NCBI GenBank assembly: GCA_020629895.1
Contig: JAHDCM010000109.1
Coordinates: 1 to 9,532, forward strand
DNA length: 9,532 bases
Direction: 5' to 3'
Source of the DNA: Bacteroidota bacterium
GTDB taxonomy: Bacteria; Bacteroidota; Bacteroidia; Chitinophagales; UBA2359
The notes below the pieces were generated by a model. The model had not been told where the DNA came from. It saw nothing but the letters and a program-made list of their open reading frames with translations, and did no database searches. Both the position numbers and the translations under genes were made by a program. This document shows positions 1-5,981 of the stretch, piece after piece. The stretch's first letter is position 1; each line of letters starts with the position of its first letter.

Positions 1-159
1 TACTACGTTGAAAAGCCTCGCCAGAGCCTACGGCTATGCCTACGTTTTTCGCCTTATCTTGTTAGCAAATAGTCTAGCAATATTTGATCAATTTATTTTT
101 TCCTCTTTACTTATAATCAAAGCGGCACTTTTTACCTACAAAATGTAAAATTTTTTATA
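1..159. other. Region downstream of glmS; possible 3' end of an unidentified plus-strand reading frame
   Basis: This stretch follows the glmS stop codon and runs to the window edge. Its first 60 bases are visibly richer in G+C than the flanking AT-rich sequence and contain a small stem (AGCC-TAC-GGCT). On the plus strand one frame is open from base 2 to a TAA at 146-148, giving about 48 mostly hydrophobic residues that end in LFTYKM. A weak AT-only stem (TTTTAC at 130-135, GTAAAA at 145-150) followed by six T residues overlaps that stop, as a terminator for a convergent plus-strand gene could. The open frame may be chance, and the GC-rich part could equally be an intergenic repeat. No gene is called. 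Confidence 0.3.
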
Positions 160-1998
160 CTATTCGACTGTTACAGACTTGGCTAAGTTGCGAGGTTGAT
201 CGACATTGCAGTCACGAAGTAATGCGATATGATAAGATAGTAATTGTAAGGGAATAACACTTACAATGGGTGTTAATGGTTCGGCTACAATCGGAATCTG
301 GATAACATGATCGGCTAGTTTTTTGATTTCTGTATCGTCATCGTGGGTGATGGCAATAATACGTCCTTTACGAGCCTTTACTTCTTGGATATTACTGACT
401 ATTTTTTCGTAGGCACTTTTATTGGTTGCTAGTACGACTACTGGCATATTTTCATCTATCAAGGCAATCGGGCCATGTTTCATTTCGGCAGCGGGATAGC
501 CTTCTGCATGAATGTATGAAATTTCTTTGAGTTTTAAGGCACCTTCGAGAGCTACGGGGAAATTGTAGCCTCTTCCCAAATAGAGGAAGTTAGGAGCGTC
601 TTTAAATTCTTGTGCGATATATTTGATTTGCTCTTCTAGTTTGAGAGCAGCGGTGATTTGCTCTGGGATATTTTCGAGTTCATTGAGTAATTGCATATAA
701 CGAGAGCGACGAAGTGTGCCTCGGCTTTCGGCAGCGGTTAGTGCCATTAGGGTGAGGATGGTTAATTGTGCGGTAAAAGCTTTGGTCGAAGCAACTCCAA
801 TTTCTGGGCCGGCATGTGTATAGGCTCCGGCATGTGTTACGCGCGCAATAGAAGAACCCACTACATTACAAATTCCTAATACGGTGGCTCCCCTAGACTT
901 TGCCAGATTAATGGCTGCTAAGGTGTCGGCGGTTTCTCCTGATTGAGAGATGGCAATGACTACATCATCTTCATCAATAATGGGATTTCGGTAACGGAAT
1001 TCGGAAGCATATTCTACTTCTACAGGAATGCGAGCAAGGTCTTCAAATAGGTATTCTCCTACTAAACCCGAATGCCAAGAAGTACCACAAGCCACAATGA
1101 TAATGCGTTTAGCATTGACTAATTTTTGTTTGTATTCTTTGATGCCTCCTAAGCGCACGTTTCCGATGGCTGGGTTTAGGCGTCCGCGCATACTATCTCT
1201 GATGGAGCGTGGTTGTTCGTGTATTTCTTTGAGCATAAAGTGGTCGTATCCACCTTTTTCGAGCATTTCGAGGTTCCATTCTAATTCTTGTACGAAAGGA
1301 GCCTTATCTTGATTTTGGATATTTTTGATGGAAAGGCCATTTTCGAGGTCGATAACAGCAATTTCTTCATCATTGAGATATACCACATTACGGGTATGTT
1401 CGATGATGGGGGTGGCGTCGGAGGCGATGAAAAACTCTCCTTCACCAATGCCTACTACTAGTGGGCTACTTTTACGCGCAGCAACAATTTTGCGCGGGTT
1501 ATCTTCTCCTACTACTAAGATGGCATAAGCACCTACAACACCTTGTAAGGCTAAGCGAACAGCTTCTTCTAATGAAACTTGTTCTTTATCCATGACTTCT
1601 TCGATGAGGTGAATCAACACTTCTGTATCGGTATCACTTTCAAAACTGTGTCCACGTTTGATTAGCTCTTCTTTAAGAGGCGCGTAGTTTTCGATAATAC
1701 CATTATGAATAATGGCCAGCTTATCGGATTTTCCAGTATGTGGATGGGCATTGATGTCATTGGGTGGGCCGTGAGTTGCCCATCGGGTATGGCCAATTCC
1801 AATAGTTCCTTCTAGTTTTTTGCCTTTTGTAAATTGGATGAGGTCATTAACCTTTCCTTTGCATTTATAAATATTGAGAGAGCCATTGAGAAGGGCGACT
1901 CCTGCGCTATCGTACCCGCGATATTCTAATCGCTTTAATCCATTAATGATAATTGGAAATGCATCTTGCTTGCCAATATAGCCAACTATTCCGCACAT
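160..1998 (-). CDS. glmS: Glutamine--fructose-6-phosphate aminotransferase (isomerizing), GlmS
   Basis: Cytoplasmic enzyme that converts fructose 6-phosphate and glutamine to glucosamine 6-phosphate and glutamate, the entry step to UDP-GlcNAc for peptidoglycan and LPS. The 612 aa match the usual bacterial length of about 610. The N-terminal class II glutaminase domain (about 1-220) begins MCGIVGYIG, with Cys2 as the nucleophile once Met1 is removed, and has RGYDSAG (27-33), GHTRWATHG (69-77) and NGIIEN (99-104). Two SIS sugar-isomerase domains follow, with ACGTSWHSG (303-311), SQSGET (351-356), GVASTKAFTAQ (401-411) and HAEGYPAAEMKHGP (497-510). The C-terminus LAKSVTVE is the canonical family ending. 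The start is fixed because Cys must be residue 2. It begins 28 nt after the hydrolase stop on the same strand, so co-transcription is likely. The short gap leaves no room for a glmS ribozyme. All key motifs are intact. Confidence 0.98.
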   Translation of the reverse strand: MCGIVGYIGKQDAFPIIINGLKRLEYRGYDSAGVALLNGSLNIYKCKGKVNDLIQFTKGKKLEGTIGIGHTRWATHGPPNDINAHPHTGKSDKLAIIHNGIIENYAPLKEELIKRGHSFESDTDTEVLIHLIEEVMDKEQVSLEEAVRLALQGVVGAYAILVVGEDNPRKIVAARKSSPLVVGIGEGEFFIASDATPIIEHTRNVVYLNDEEIAVIDLENGLSIKNIQNQDKAPFVQELEWNLEMLEKGGYDHFMLKEIHEQPRSIRDSMRGRLNPAIGNVRLGGIKEYKQKLVNAKRIIIVACGTSWHSGLVGEYLFEDLARIPVEVEYASEFRYRNPIIDEDDVVIAISQSGETADTLAAINLAKSRGATVLGICNVVGSSIARVTHAGAYTHAGPEIGVASTKAFTAQLTILTLMALTAAESRGTLRRSRYMQLLNELENIPEQITAALKLEEQIKYIAQEFKDAPNFLYLGRGYNFPVALEGALKLKEISYIHAEGYPAAEMKHGPIALIDENMPVVVLATNKSAYEKIVSNIQEVKARKGRIIAITHDDDTEIKKLADHVIQIPIVAEPLTPIVSVIPLQLLSYHIALLRDCNVDQPRNLAKSVTVE

Positions 1999-2026
1999 AC
2001 TGTTTCTGTTTTTATTGATTAAAATT

Positions 2027-3133
2027 TTATTTTATGGTTTGATTAATCCACTTAAAGAAATCGGTTGCGATTTGATCCCACGCTGGTTCCTTTTCATATT
2101 GTGGAGTACCAGTCTGATCGACCGTAAAAAAATTGTGTTCTAAGTTAACATAGGGATGATGGTTTAAGTTGGATTTTCCAGCTTGAATAAAGTATAAAGG
2201 GATTAAATCACAAAATTCAGACCCATAATCAGCTGTTCCGTATCCTAGCCATATTGGAATATCCAGAGCTAATAAGTCTTCTATGATTGGTTGTGAAAAA
2301 GAAGACCAAGCATAATGTGTATCTCCCCAATATTTATCTGTTGCTTTAGGGGTTTGCCATATTCTTTCCCAGTGTTTATATAATTGAGTGATTGCTTCTT
2401 GTGCCTCTTCGGCTGTTTTTTTTCCCTGTTTAACGGCTGTTCTTTCTTTTCGAATTAGTTCATCAAATCGTCCAAGTGGATTACCACTGAGGTAGATGAG
2501 ATGGGTTACTCTGGGGTTGCTATTGGCTACTTGGGTGGCAATCTTAGCTCCTTGTGAGTGTCCAGCAATAATTATCTGAGAAGTATCTATATTTGGTTGT
2601 TGATAGAGATAATCAATGACTATGTTGGTTGAGTTTACGTAGTAATCGGTATAATTGTTCGTTAAAAAAGTAGAAGGAAAAACATTTGTCAAAGAGTCTC
2701 GATAACAATAGCGTTGATCAAGGGTATTTGCTTTTGGGGCAATAGGAATACCTGGTTTAGAAATAATGACTAAATGATAATCCTTGATATAGTTTTGATA
2801 GGCGAAAGGGAATACACCTGCTTCTCCTTGTTCGGTTTTGATAATCAATGGGTTAGGGAGTGACCCTTGACAGAATAAAAAAATGGGTTTTCGTTTTTTT
2901 AATTGGCTAGAATCACCAGCAATTAAGAAATGAATCGCCTTATTTCCTTGATAGGACTGTTGATGGTGTGTAAACGTTGCTTGTTGAAGCTTGATTATGT
3001 TAAACTTTTCTTGTGCGAGGGAGCGATTGCTTAAAAAGGTTAGTAGTATCACTAAAATAGGTAATACTTTGTAGACATAGACAATACGTGGGAGCTTAAT
3101 TTGAGAAAAGTAAAAAAATAGATTTAATAACAT
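2027..3133 (-). CDS. Secreted or membrane-anchored alpha/beta hydrolase of unknown substrate
   Basis: From the ATG at 3131-3133 this encodes 368 aa. The frame stays open upstream to a GTG at 3188-3190 (387 aa), but that start lies inside a hairpin and the extra 19 residues add nothing recognisable. The N-terminus is hydrophobic, with a main segment VLPILVILLTFL followed by NRSLAQ, which looks like a signal peptidase I site (SLA|Q), so export to the periplasm is likely. Numbered from the ATG, the nucleophile elbow is GHSQG (191-195, Ser193). The plausible acid is Asp302 in GTADYGSE and the plausible histidine is His333 in LEHNF, in the normal order for the fold. A charged helical stretch (about 230-265, RKERTAVKQGKKTAEEAQEA) resembles a lid. 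Substrate cannot be read from sequence; an esterase, lipase or peptidase are all possible. It sits between the DUF4270 gene and glmS, 28 nt upstream of glmS. Confidence 0.8.
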   Translation of the reverse strand: MLLNLFFYFSQIKLPRIVYVYKVLPILVILLTFLSNRSLAQEKFNIIKLQQATFTHHQQSYQGNKAIHFLIAGDSSQLKKRKPIFLFCQGSLPNPLIIKTEQGEAGVFPFAYQNYIKDYHLVIISKPGIPIAPKANTLDQRYCYRDSLTNVFPSTFLTNNYTDYYVNSTNIVIDYLYQQPNIDTSQIIIAGHSQGAKIATQVANSNPRVTHLIYLSGNPLGRFDELIRKERTAVKQGKKTAEEAQEAITQLYKHWERIWQTPKATDKYWGDTHYAWSSFSQPIIEDLLALDIPIWLGYGTADYGSEFCDLIPLYFIQAGKSNLNHHPYVNLEHNFFTVDQTGTPQYEKEPAWDQIATDFFKWINQTIK

Positions 3134-3204
3134 ATTTGATAGATGTGTAAAATTAAGTATGAGATCGTTAATTATCCTATACTTATACACGCATCTATCA
3201 AATA
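3133..3204 (-). repeat. Long inverted repeat between the DUF4270 gene and the hydrolase start
   Basis: A perfect 13-bp inverted repeat pairs TATTTGATAGATG (3133-3145) with CATCTATCAAATA (3192-3204). Inside it a second perfect 7-bp pair is TAAGTAT (3154-3160) with ATACTTA (3179-3185), giving a two-tier stem with an interior loop and an 18-nt apical loop. On the minus strand the hairpin begins 12 nt after the DUF4270 stop, and the last base of its 3' arm is the A of the hydrolase ATG. A T-rich stretch follows about 14 nt further on. It may be an imperfect terminator or 3' end stabiliser for the upstream transcript, or a structure that occludes the hydrolase ribosome-binding region. Pairing is seen directly; the role is inferred. 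Confidence 0.6.
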
Positions 3205-3216
3205 GGTTGTCCTTAT

Positions 3217-4599
3217 TTAATCATTTATAGGAGTATAAATAGCTTTTAGACGCATGGGATATTCTGGATGTTCAGGTCCGCCAAAAACTGCACGATAGCC
3301 GGTGAAATCTTGTAAATTCATAAATAGTAGTGTGCTACGATTGATGGCTGTATCTCCATCAATAAAACGCCCATCTAATAGCCCCTGATAGTAACCATTG
3401 ATCGAATTTCTATAACCTGTTGCTGTATTAAACTTAACCTGAACAATATCTCCTGTACTCGCATCAATCGTATCGAGCGTTGTATTAGAAAGGAAGTTTT
3501 CGGTATCATACAAAAGTGAATCGGTGAGATAGGAACTCATTACCAGTCGTCTAGGACGCGTATCATTGGTATAATTAACTCCATCTTGAGAAAGCATGGT
3601 CATTTCCAATTCAATTTTATTGAGTAGAAATTTTTGCGCTTCTTTTGTAGTAAAGAAAGGAGCATCTAGTTTGAAGCCTAGCCCATCTAAAGATTGCATA
3701 TAAATATACTCTTGGCTATTTGGATAGGGAGATTGGATTTGATTACCAACAATTGAGTTACCATATTCTACTTGATAAAAAGAAGAAACGGTGGCCGTTT
3801 CATTAATAGGAAACTCATAAATATTTCCCTTCGTAGAATCGTTGGCATAGAAAAGGCTAATTTTAGAAATATTACTACGCATATTAAAGGAGGCCATTGC
3901 TCTATTGGCAGCATCTGCTTCTATATAAATACCTTTGAAAATATCACTAAAGGTACTAGCACGAAGGGTATCTTGTTGAGATTCTTGTAGGAATCGTTCT
4001 CCTATCTCATCATTAAGCCGAATTCGTAAATGAGGAGGAGCTTTAAAGACATATAAGGAATCACCTCCATCACGAGCGCGGGTATAATAAATGAGATTAA
4101 TACTATCTATGTAATCGTAAAATATTTGCTGTACTTCTCCAATTGGGTCTGCCTTGTAAGCAAAAGATTTGTTGGAGAAGTAACCAATCGTATCACTCAG
4201 TTCTTCCTCTAGCTCATAGACTCTAATTTGACTAGGAACAGTACTGTCACCGAACAATATATTGTCGTATTTAAGTGTCAGTACAATAGAATCAAGTACA
4301 GGGTTGGCTCCAAAACTGACATCATTGGCTCCTAATAAGATGTCGGAGAAAATACCAGCAGAAGCGAATCCAAATGTCTCATCGTTTAATGCACCTAGTA
4401 AGTAATTCGATTTAGAAACAGCGGGAAAGGTATCCAATTGAGTGGTTTGAATACGAAGTGTAAAGGTGTCTGCATAAACAGCATCTAAAAACTCATTGTC
4501 TTCAATAAAATCGGCTCCTAAAGAAGTAGGCTCATTACAAGCAGACCACGAAATAATGAAGCTAAGTGCAAGTAGACTTAATAAAAGTACTTTTTTCAT
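3217..4599 (-). CDS. DUF4270 family lipoprotein
   Basis: 460 aa, ATG start. The N-terminus MKKVLLLSLLALSFIISWSAC is a lipoprotein signal peptide with lipobox-like SWSA followed by Cys21, so the mature protein is probably lipid-anchored in the outer membrane. The segment after the signal (LGADF, then NYLLGALNDETFG at 65-77 and DSIVLTLKYD at 103-112) matches what I recall of DUF4270 (PF14092), a family found essentially in Bacteroidota. The rest is rich in aromatic, Asn and Thr residues and looks beta-rich. The C-terminus ends RLKAIYTPIND. No enzymatic motif is visible and the family function is not established. It lies downstream of the GT5-like gene on the same strand with a 163-nt gap containing an inverted repeat. 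In many Bacteroidota these two genes are neighbours, with glmS following, which suggests a functional or historical link to envelope polysaccharide. Confidence 0.85.
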   Translation of the reverse strand: MKKVLLLSLLALSFIISWSACNEPTSLGADFIEDNEFLDAVYADTFTLRIQTTQLDTFPAVSKSNYLLGALNDETFGFASAGIFSDILLGANDVSFGANPVLDSIVLTLKYDNILFGDSTVPSQIRVYELEEELSDTIGYFSNKSFAYKADPIGEVQQIFYDYIDSINLIYYTRARDGGDSLYVFKAPPHLRIRLNDEIGERFLQESQQDTLRASTFSDIFKGIYIEADAANRAMASFNMRSNISKISLFYANDSTKGNIYEFPINETATVSSFYQVEYGNSIVGNQIQSPYPNSQEYIYMQSLDGLGFKLDAPFFTTKEAQKFLLNKIELEMTMLSQDGVNYTNDTRPRRLVMSSYLTDSLLYDTENFLSNTTLDTIDASTGDIVQVKFNTATGYRNSINGYYQGLLDGRFIDGDTAINRSTLLFMNLQDFTGYRAVFGGPEHPEYPMRLKAIYTPIND

Positions 4600-4762
4600 C
4601 TAGGTAAAAATATAAAAGGGAATCTTGGACTTGAAATCAATTATGTAGATAGAACGTAATAATCCCAAGTAAGGTTGTCCAAAACAATACTACCAGACTA
4701 AAGAAGTGTTTTAAAAAAACAACCCTATAAGTCTGGTAGGTAGTTAGGTAAGAATTATTTGT
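4600..4762. other. Intergenic gap between the GT5-like gene and the DUF4270 gene
   Basis: 163 nt that separate two minus-strand genes. It holds the inverted repeat described separately at 4690-4739. No good TAnnTTTG element is seen on the minus strand upstream of the DUF4270 ATG. The closest is TACGTTCT, 21 nt after a TTTG, with two mismatches. The DUF4270 gene may therefore be read from the upstream promoter or from a promoter I cannot recognise. Confidence 0.4.
4690..4739 (-). repeat. Inverted repeat with nested AT stem, possible terminator or attenuator after the GT5-like gene
   Basis: A perfect 10-bp inverted repeat, CTACCAGACT (4690-4699) and AGTCTGGTAG (4730-4739), encloses 30 nt. Within the loop TGTTTT (4707-4712) can pair with AAAACA (4716-4721). 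On the minus strand it begins 23 nt after the GT5-like stop. The downstream side is only moderately T-rich (TATTGTTTTGG), so it is not a classical intrinsic terminator. It may partially terminate or protect the upstream mRNA end. The palindrome is symmetric, so it could also serve as a protein-binding site. Pairing is observed and function is inferred. Confidence 0.5.
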
Positions 4763-5593
4763 TTATGCCTCCTCTTCTTCTTCTTGTGTTAAAAGTTGAG
4801 CAAAAAAAGCGGTATAGGCATCTAAGTAAGCTTCTTCCGTAGAATGGTCTAAGATAGGCTTGTCGGCAGTTGCTAAAGCAGCTTGTACTGATTCGTGCAA
4901 CTCTTCATCTCCCTTAATAAGGGCATCTGCATAGTGAATGCCTCCACGATCTAGCCCCGGATTATCAAGCGACATAAATGGAGCCATATCTGCCTCTTCT
5001 ACTTTTTTGAGCTTGGCTTTTTGCGCGAAAATATCGCCTAATGATGCCTCAAAGCTATTTTGGTAAACAGAGTAAATCACTTGTAAGTGATTAAATAAAG
5101 GATCACTTTTGTAAGCTGTTTTTAAGTAAAGGGGAATGAGGCTCGTCATCCAACCATGACAATGCATAATATCTGGTGCCCATCCCATTTTCTTTACCGT
5201 TTCTAAAACACCTTTACAAAAGAAAATCATTCGTTCTGTATTGTCCTCAAAAAAGTTCTCATCTGCATCTGTATGAATAAACTTACGACTAAAGAAGTCT
5301 TCATTATCTAAAAAGTACACTTGTAAGCGTGTTTCAGGCATCGAAGCAACTTTTATGATTAATGGAAAGTCGTCTTCGTCTATAATGATATTAATCCCAG
5401 AAAGTCTAACCACTTCATGTAGCTTATGTCTACGTTCATTTATGGTTCCAAAGCGGGGCATAAATATGCGAATTTCCATTTTCTTCTTTTGCAAGACTTT
5501 TGGAAGTTGACCAGCTATTTTAGCTATTGAGCTACCAATAACATAAGGATCCATTGCTTGCGTAACAATCGCAACTCGTTTTTTTTGTAACAT
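4763..5593 (-). CDS. Short GT5 glycogen/starch-synthase-like protein (N-terminal domain only)
   Basis: 276 aa, ATG start. The fold of the glycogen synthase catalytic N-domain (PF08323) is recognisable: a first beta strand KRVAIVTQAMDP, then GQLPKVLQKKKMEIRIFMPRFG (28-49), the analogue of the GALPKAL...VLLPRYG stretch of GlgA, and HCHGWMTSLIPLYLKT (144-159), the analogue of HAHDWxTALxPLYLK. Full GlgA is about 480 aa; the C-terminal GT1-type nucleotide-sugar domain is absent, and the normal stop is preceded by five Glu residues. The ADP-glucose-binding KTGG loop of GlgA corresponds to about IGSS (19-22), so the key Lys is missing, and the Asp of HAHDW is Gly147. Databases commonly call such proteins glycogen/starch synthase in Bacteroidota, but ordinary glycogen synthase activity seems unlikely. 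It is the first gene of the minus-strand block, divergent from panC, and upstream of the DUF4270 gene. Confidence 0.8.
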   Translation of the reverse strand: MLQKKRVAIVTQAMDPYVIGSSIAKIAGQLPKVLQKKKMEIRIFMPRFGTINERRHKLHEVVRLSGINIIIDEDDFPLIIKVASMPETRLQVYFLDNEDFFSRKFIHTDADENFFEDNTERMIFFCKGVLETVKKMGWAPDIMHCHGWMTSLIPLYLKTAYKSDPLFNHLQVIYSVYQNSFEASLGDIFAQKAKLKKVEEADMAPFMSLDNPGLDRGGIHYADALIKGDEELHESVQAALATADKPILDHSTEEAYLDAYTAFFAQLLTQEEEEEA

Positions 5594-5659
5594 ACAATCA
5601 ACAATTTATAATTAAATGATTTAACACCCCTGTTGAATTATTTACTTTTACCATTTATG

Positions 5660-5667
5660 CAAATCTA
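5660..5667 (-). promoter_or_regulatory. Putative -7 element of the GT5-like gene promoter
   Basis: The minus strand reads TAGATTTG, a full match to the Bacteroidota primary sigma factor -7 consensus TAnnTTTG. It lies 66 nt upstream of the ATG, implying a leader of roughly 60 nt. A clear -33 TTTG is not seen at the expected spacing; only a T-rich TTATTT is present. Confidence 0.45.
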
Positions 5668-5801
5668 CGTCTGCCGATAGGGAAATAAGATAATACAGCA
5701 AATCAACTAGTGTTAAATCGTGATAATTTACAGCATTTAAAGTGAGCGTTAATTTGAAAAGAGACCATCAATCTCTACATAAGGTAAGGTTCTTTGAAAC
5801 G

Positions 5802-5809
5802 CAAATTTA
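5802..5809 (-). promoter_or_regulatory. Possible second, distal minus-strand -7 element
   Basis: The minus strand reads TAAATTTG, again matching TAnnTTTG, with TTATG 19 nt upstream as a poor -33 match. If used, it would give a leader of about 200 nt for the GT5-like gene, or a separate small transcript. AT-rich DNA produces such matches by chance, so confidence is low. Confidence 0.25.
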
Positions 5810-5901
5810 GTGAAAAAAAGTCGCTTTTCATAAGAGCTAGTCTTGATTTTAGAATTGAAAATAAAAAAGGGGAGGTAGAATACTTTGTATTGCTTCTAAT
5901 C

Positions 5902-5944
5902 CAAAAATAGAGGTAGCCTTTAGAAGAGGCTGCCTTGATTTTTG
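5902..5944 (+). terminator. Hairpin with A and T flanks, terminator-like, directly upstream of the panC promoter
   Basis: AGGTAGCC (5911-5918) pairs with GGCTGCCT (5928-5935), with one G-U pair in RNA, around a 9-nt loop. CAAAAAT (5902-5908) pairs perfectly with ATTTTTG (5938-5944) outside it, separated by one mismatch and one wobble pair. A GC-rich stem flanked by an A tract and a T tract is the layout of a bidirectional intrinsic terminator. No gene ends just before it on the plus strand, so it would stop a small RNA, stray transcription, or serve another role. Confidence 0.5.
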
Positions 5945-5952
5945 TATCTTTG
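5945..5952 (+). promoter_or_regulatory. Putative -7 element of the panC operon promoter
   Basis: TATCTTTG is a full match to TAnnTTTG and is followed by GCCCGC, giving a predicted transcription start near 5958 and a leader of about 20-25 nt before the panC TTG. The only -33-like sequence is TTTA at 5919-5922, 22 nt upstream, which falls in the loop of the adjacent hairpin. It would serve panC and probably the three genes after it. Confidence 0.55.
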
Positions 5953-5981
5953 CCCGCTTTTATTAATCAAACTCATTCATC

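Larger units (their letters stand above)
5594..5981. other. Divergent intergenic region between the GT5-like gene and panC
   Basis: 388 nt without a supportable protein gene, strongly AT-rich. It contains two minus-strand TAnnTTTG matches (5660-5667 and 5802-5809), one plus-strand match (5945-5952) and the hairpin at 5902-5944. A small stem AGAGA/TCTCT (5760-5764 with 5772-5776) and an AT stem TTAAAT/ATTTAA (5713-5718 with 5735-5740) are also present but could be chance. The length is more than two simple promoters need, leaving room for a long leader or a small RNA. Confidence 0.5.

Noticed and set aside
1028..1528. Plus-strand open frames opposite glmS
   Set aside because: They are antisense shadows of an intact, strongly conserved gene and have no recognisable protein features.
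1999..2026. glmS ribozyme or riboswitch upstream of glmS
   Set aside because: Only 28 nt separate glmS from the hydrolase stop, far too short for the ribozyme, and it is not expected in this phylum.
3188..3190. GTG start giving a 387-aa hydrolase
   Set aside because: It lies inside the 3133-3204 hairpin, is not ATG, and the added 19 residues do not look like part of a signal peptide. The ATG at 3131-3133 still includes the full hydrophobic N-terminus.
3772..3990. Plus-strand 72-codon frame opposite the DUF4270 gene
   Set aside because: It is fully inside the DUF4270 gene, with no promoter-like element or recognisable protein sequence.
3204..4680. Direct repeat AGGTTGTCC at 3204-3212 and 4672-4680 flanking the DUF4270 gene, like a target-site duplication
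   Set aside because: There is no transposase and no terminal inverted repeats at these ends, and the gene belongs to a conserved chromosomal neighbourhood. A 9-bp match in this sequence can arise by chance.
4763..5593. GT5-like gene as a frameshifted or truncated pseudogene of glgA
   Set aside because: Only 163 nt separate its stop from the DUF4270 gene, no C-terminal GT domain remnant is seen in any frame, and this short form recurs in Bacteroidota.
5760..5776. AGAGA/TCTCT mini-hairpin as a regulatory element
   Set aside because: Five base pairs in AT-rich DNA are expected by chance and nothing around it points to a function.
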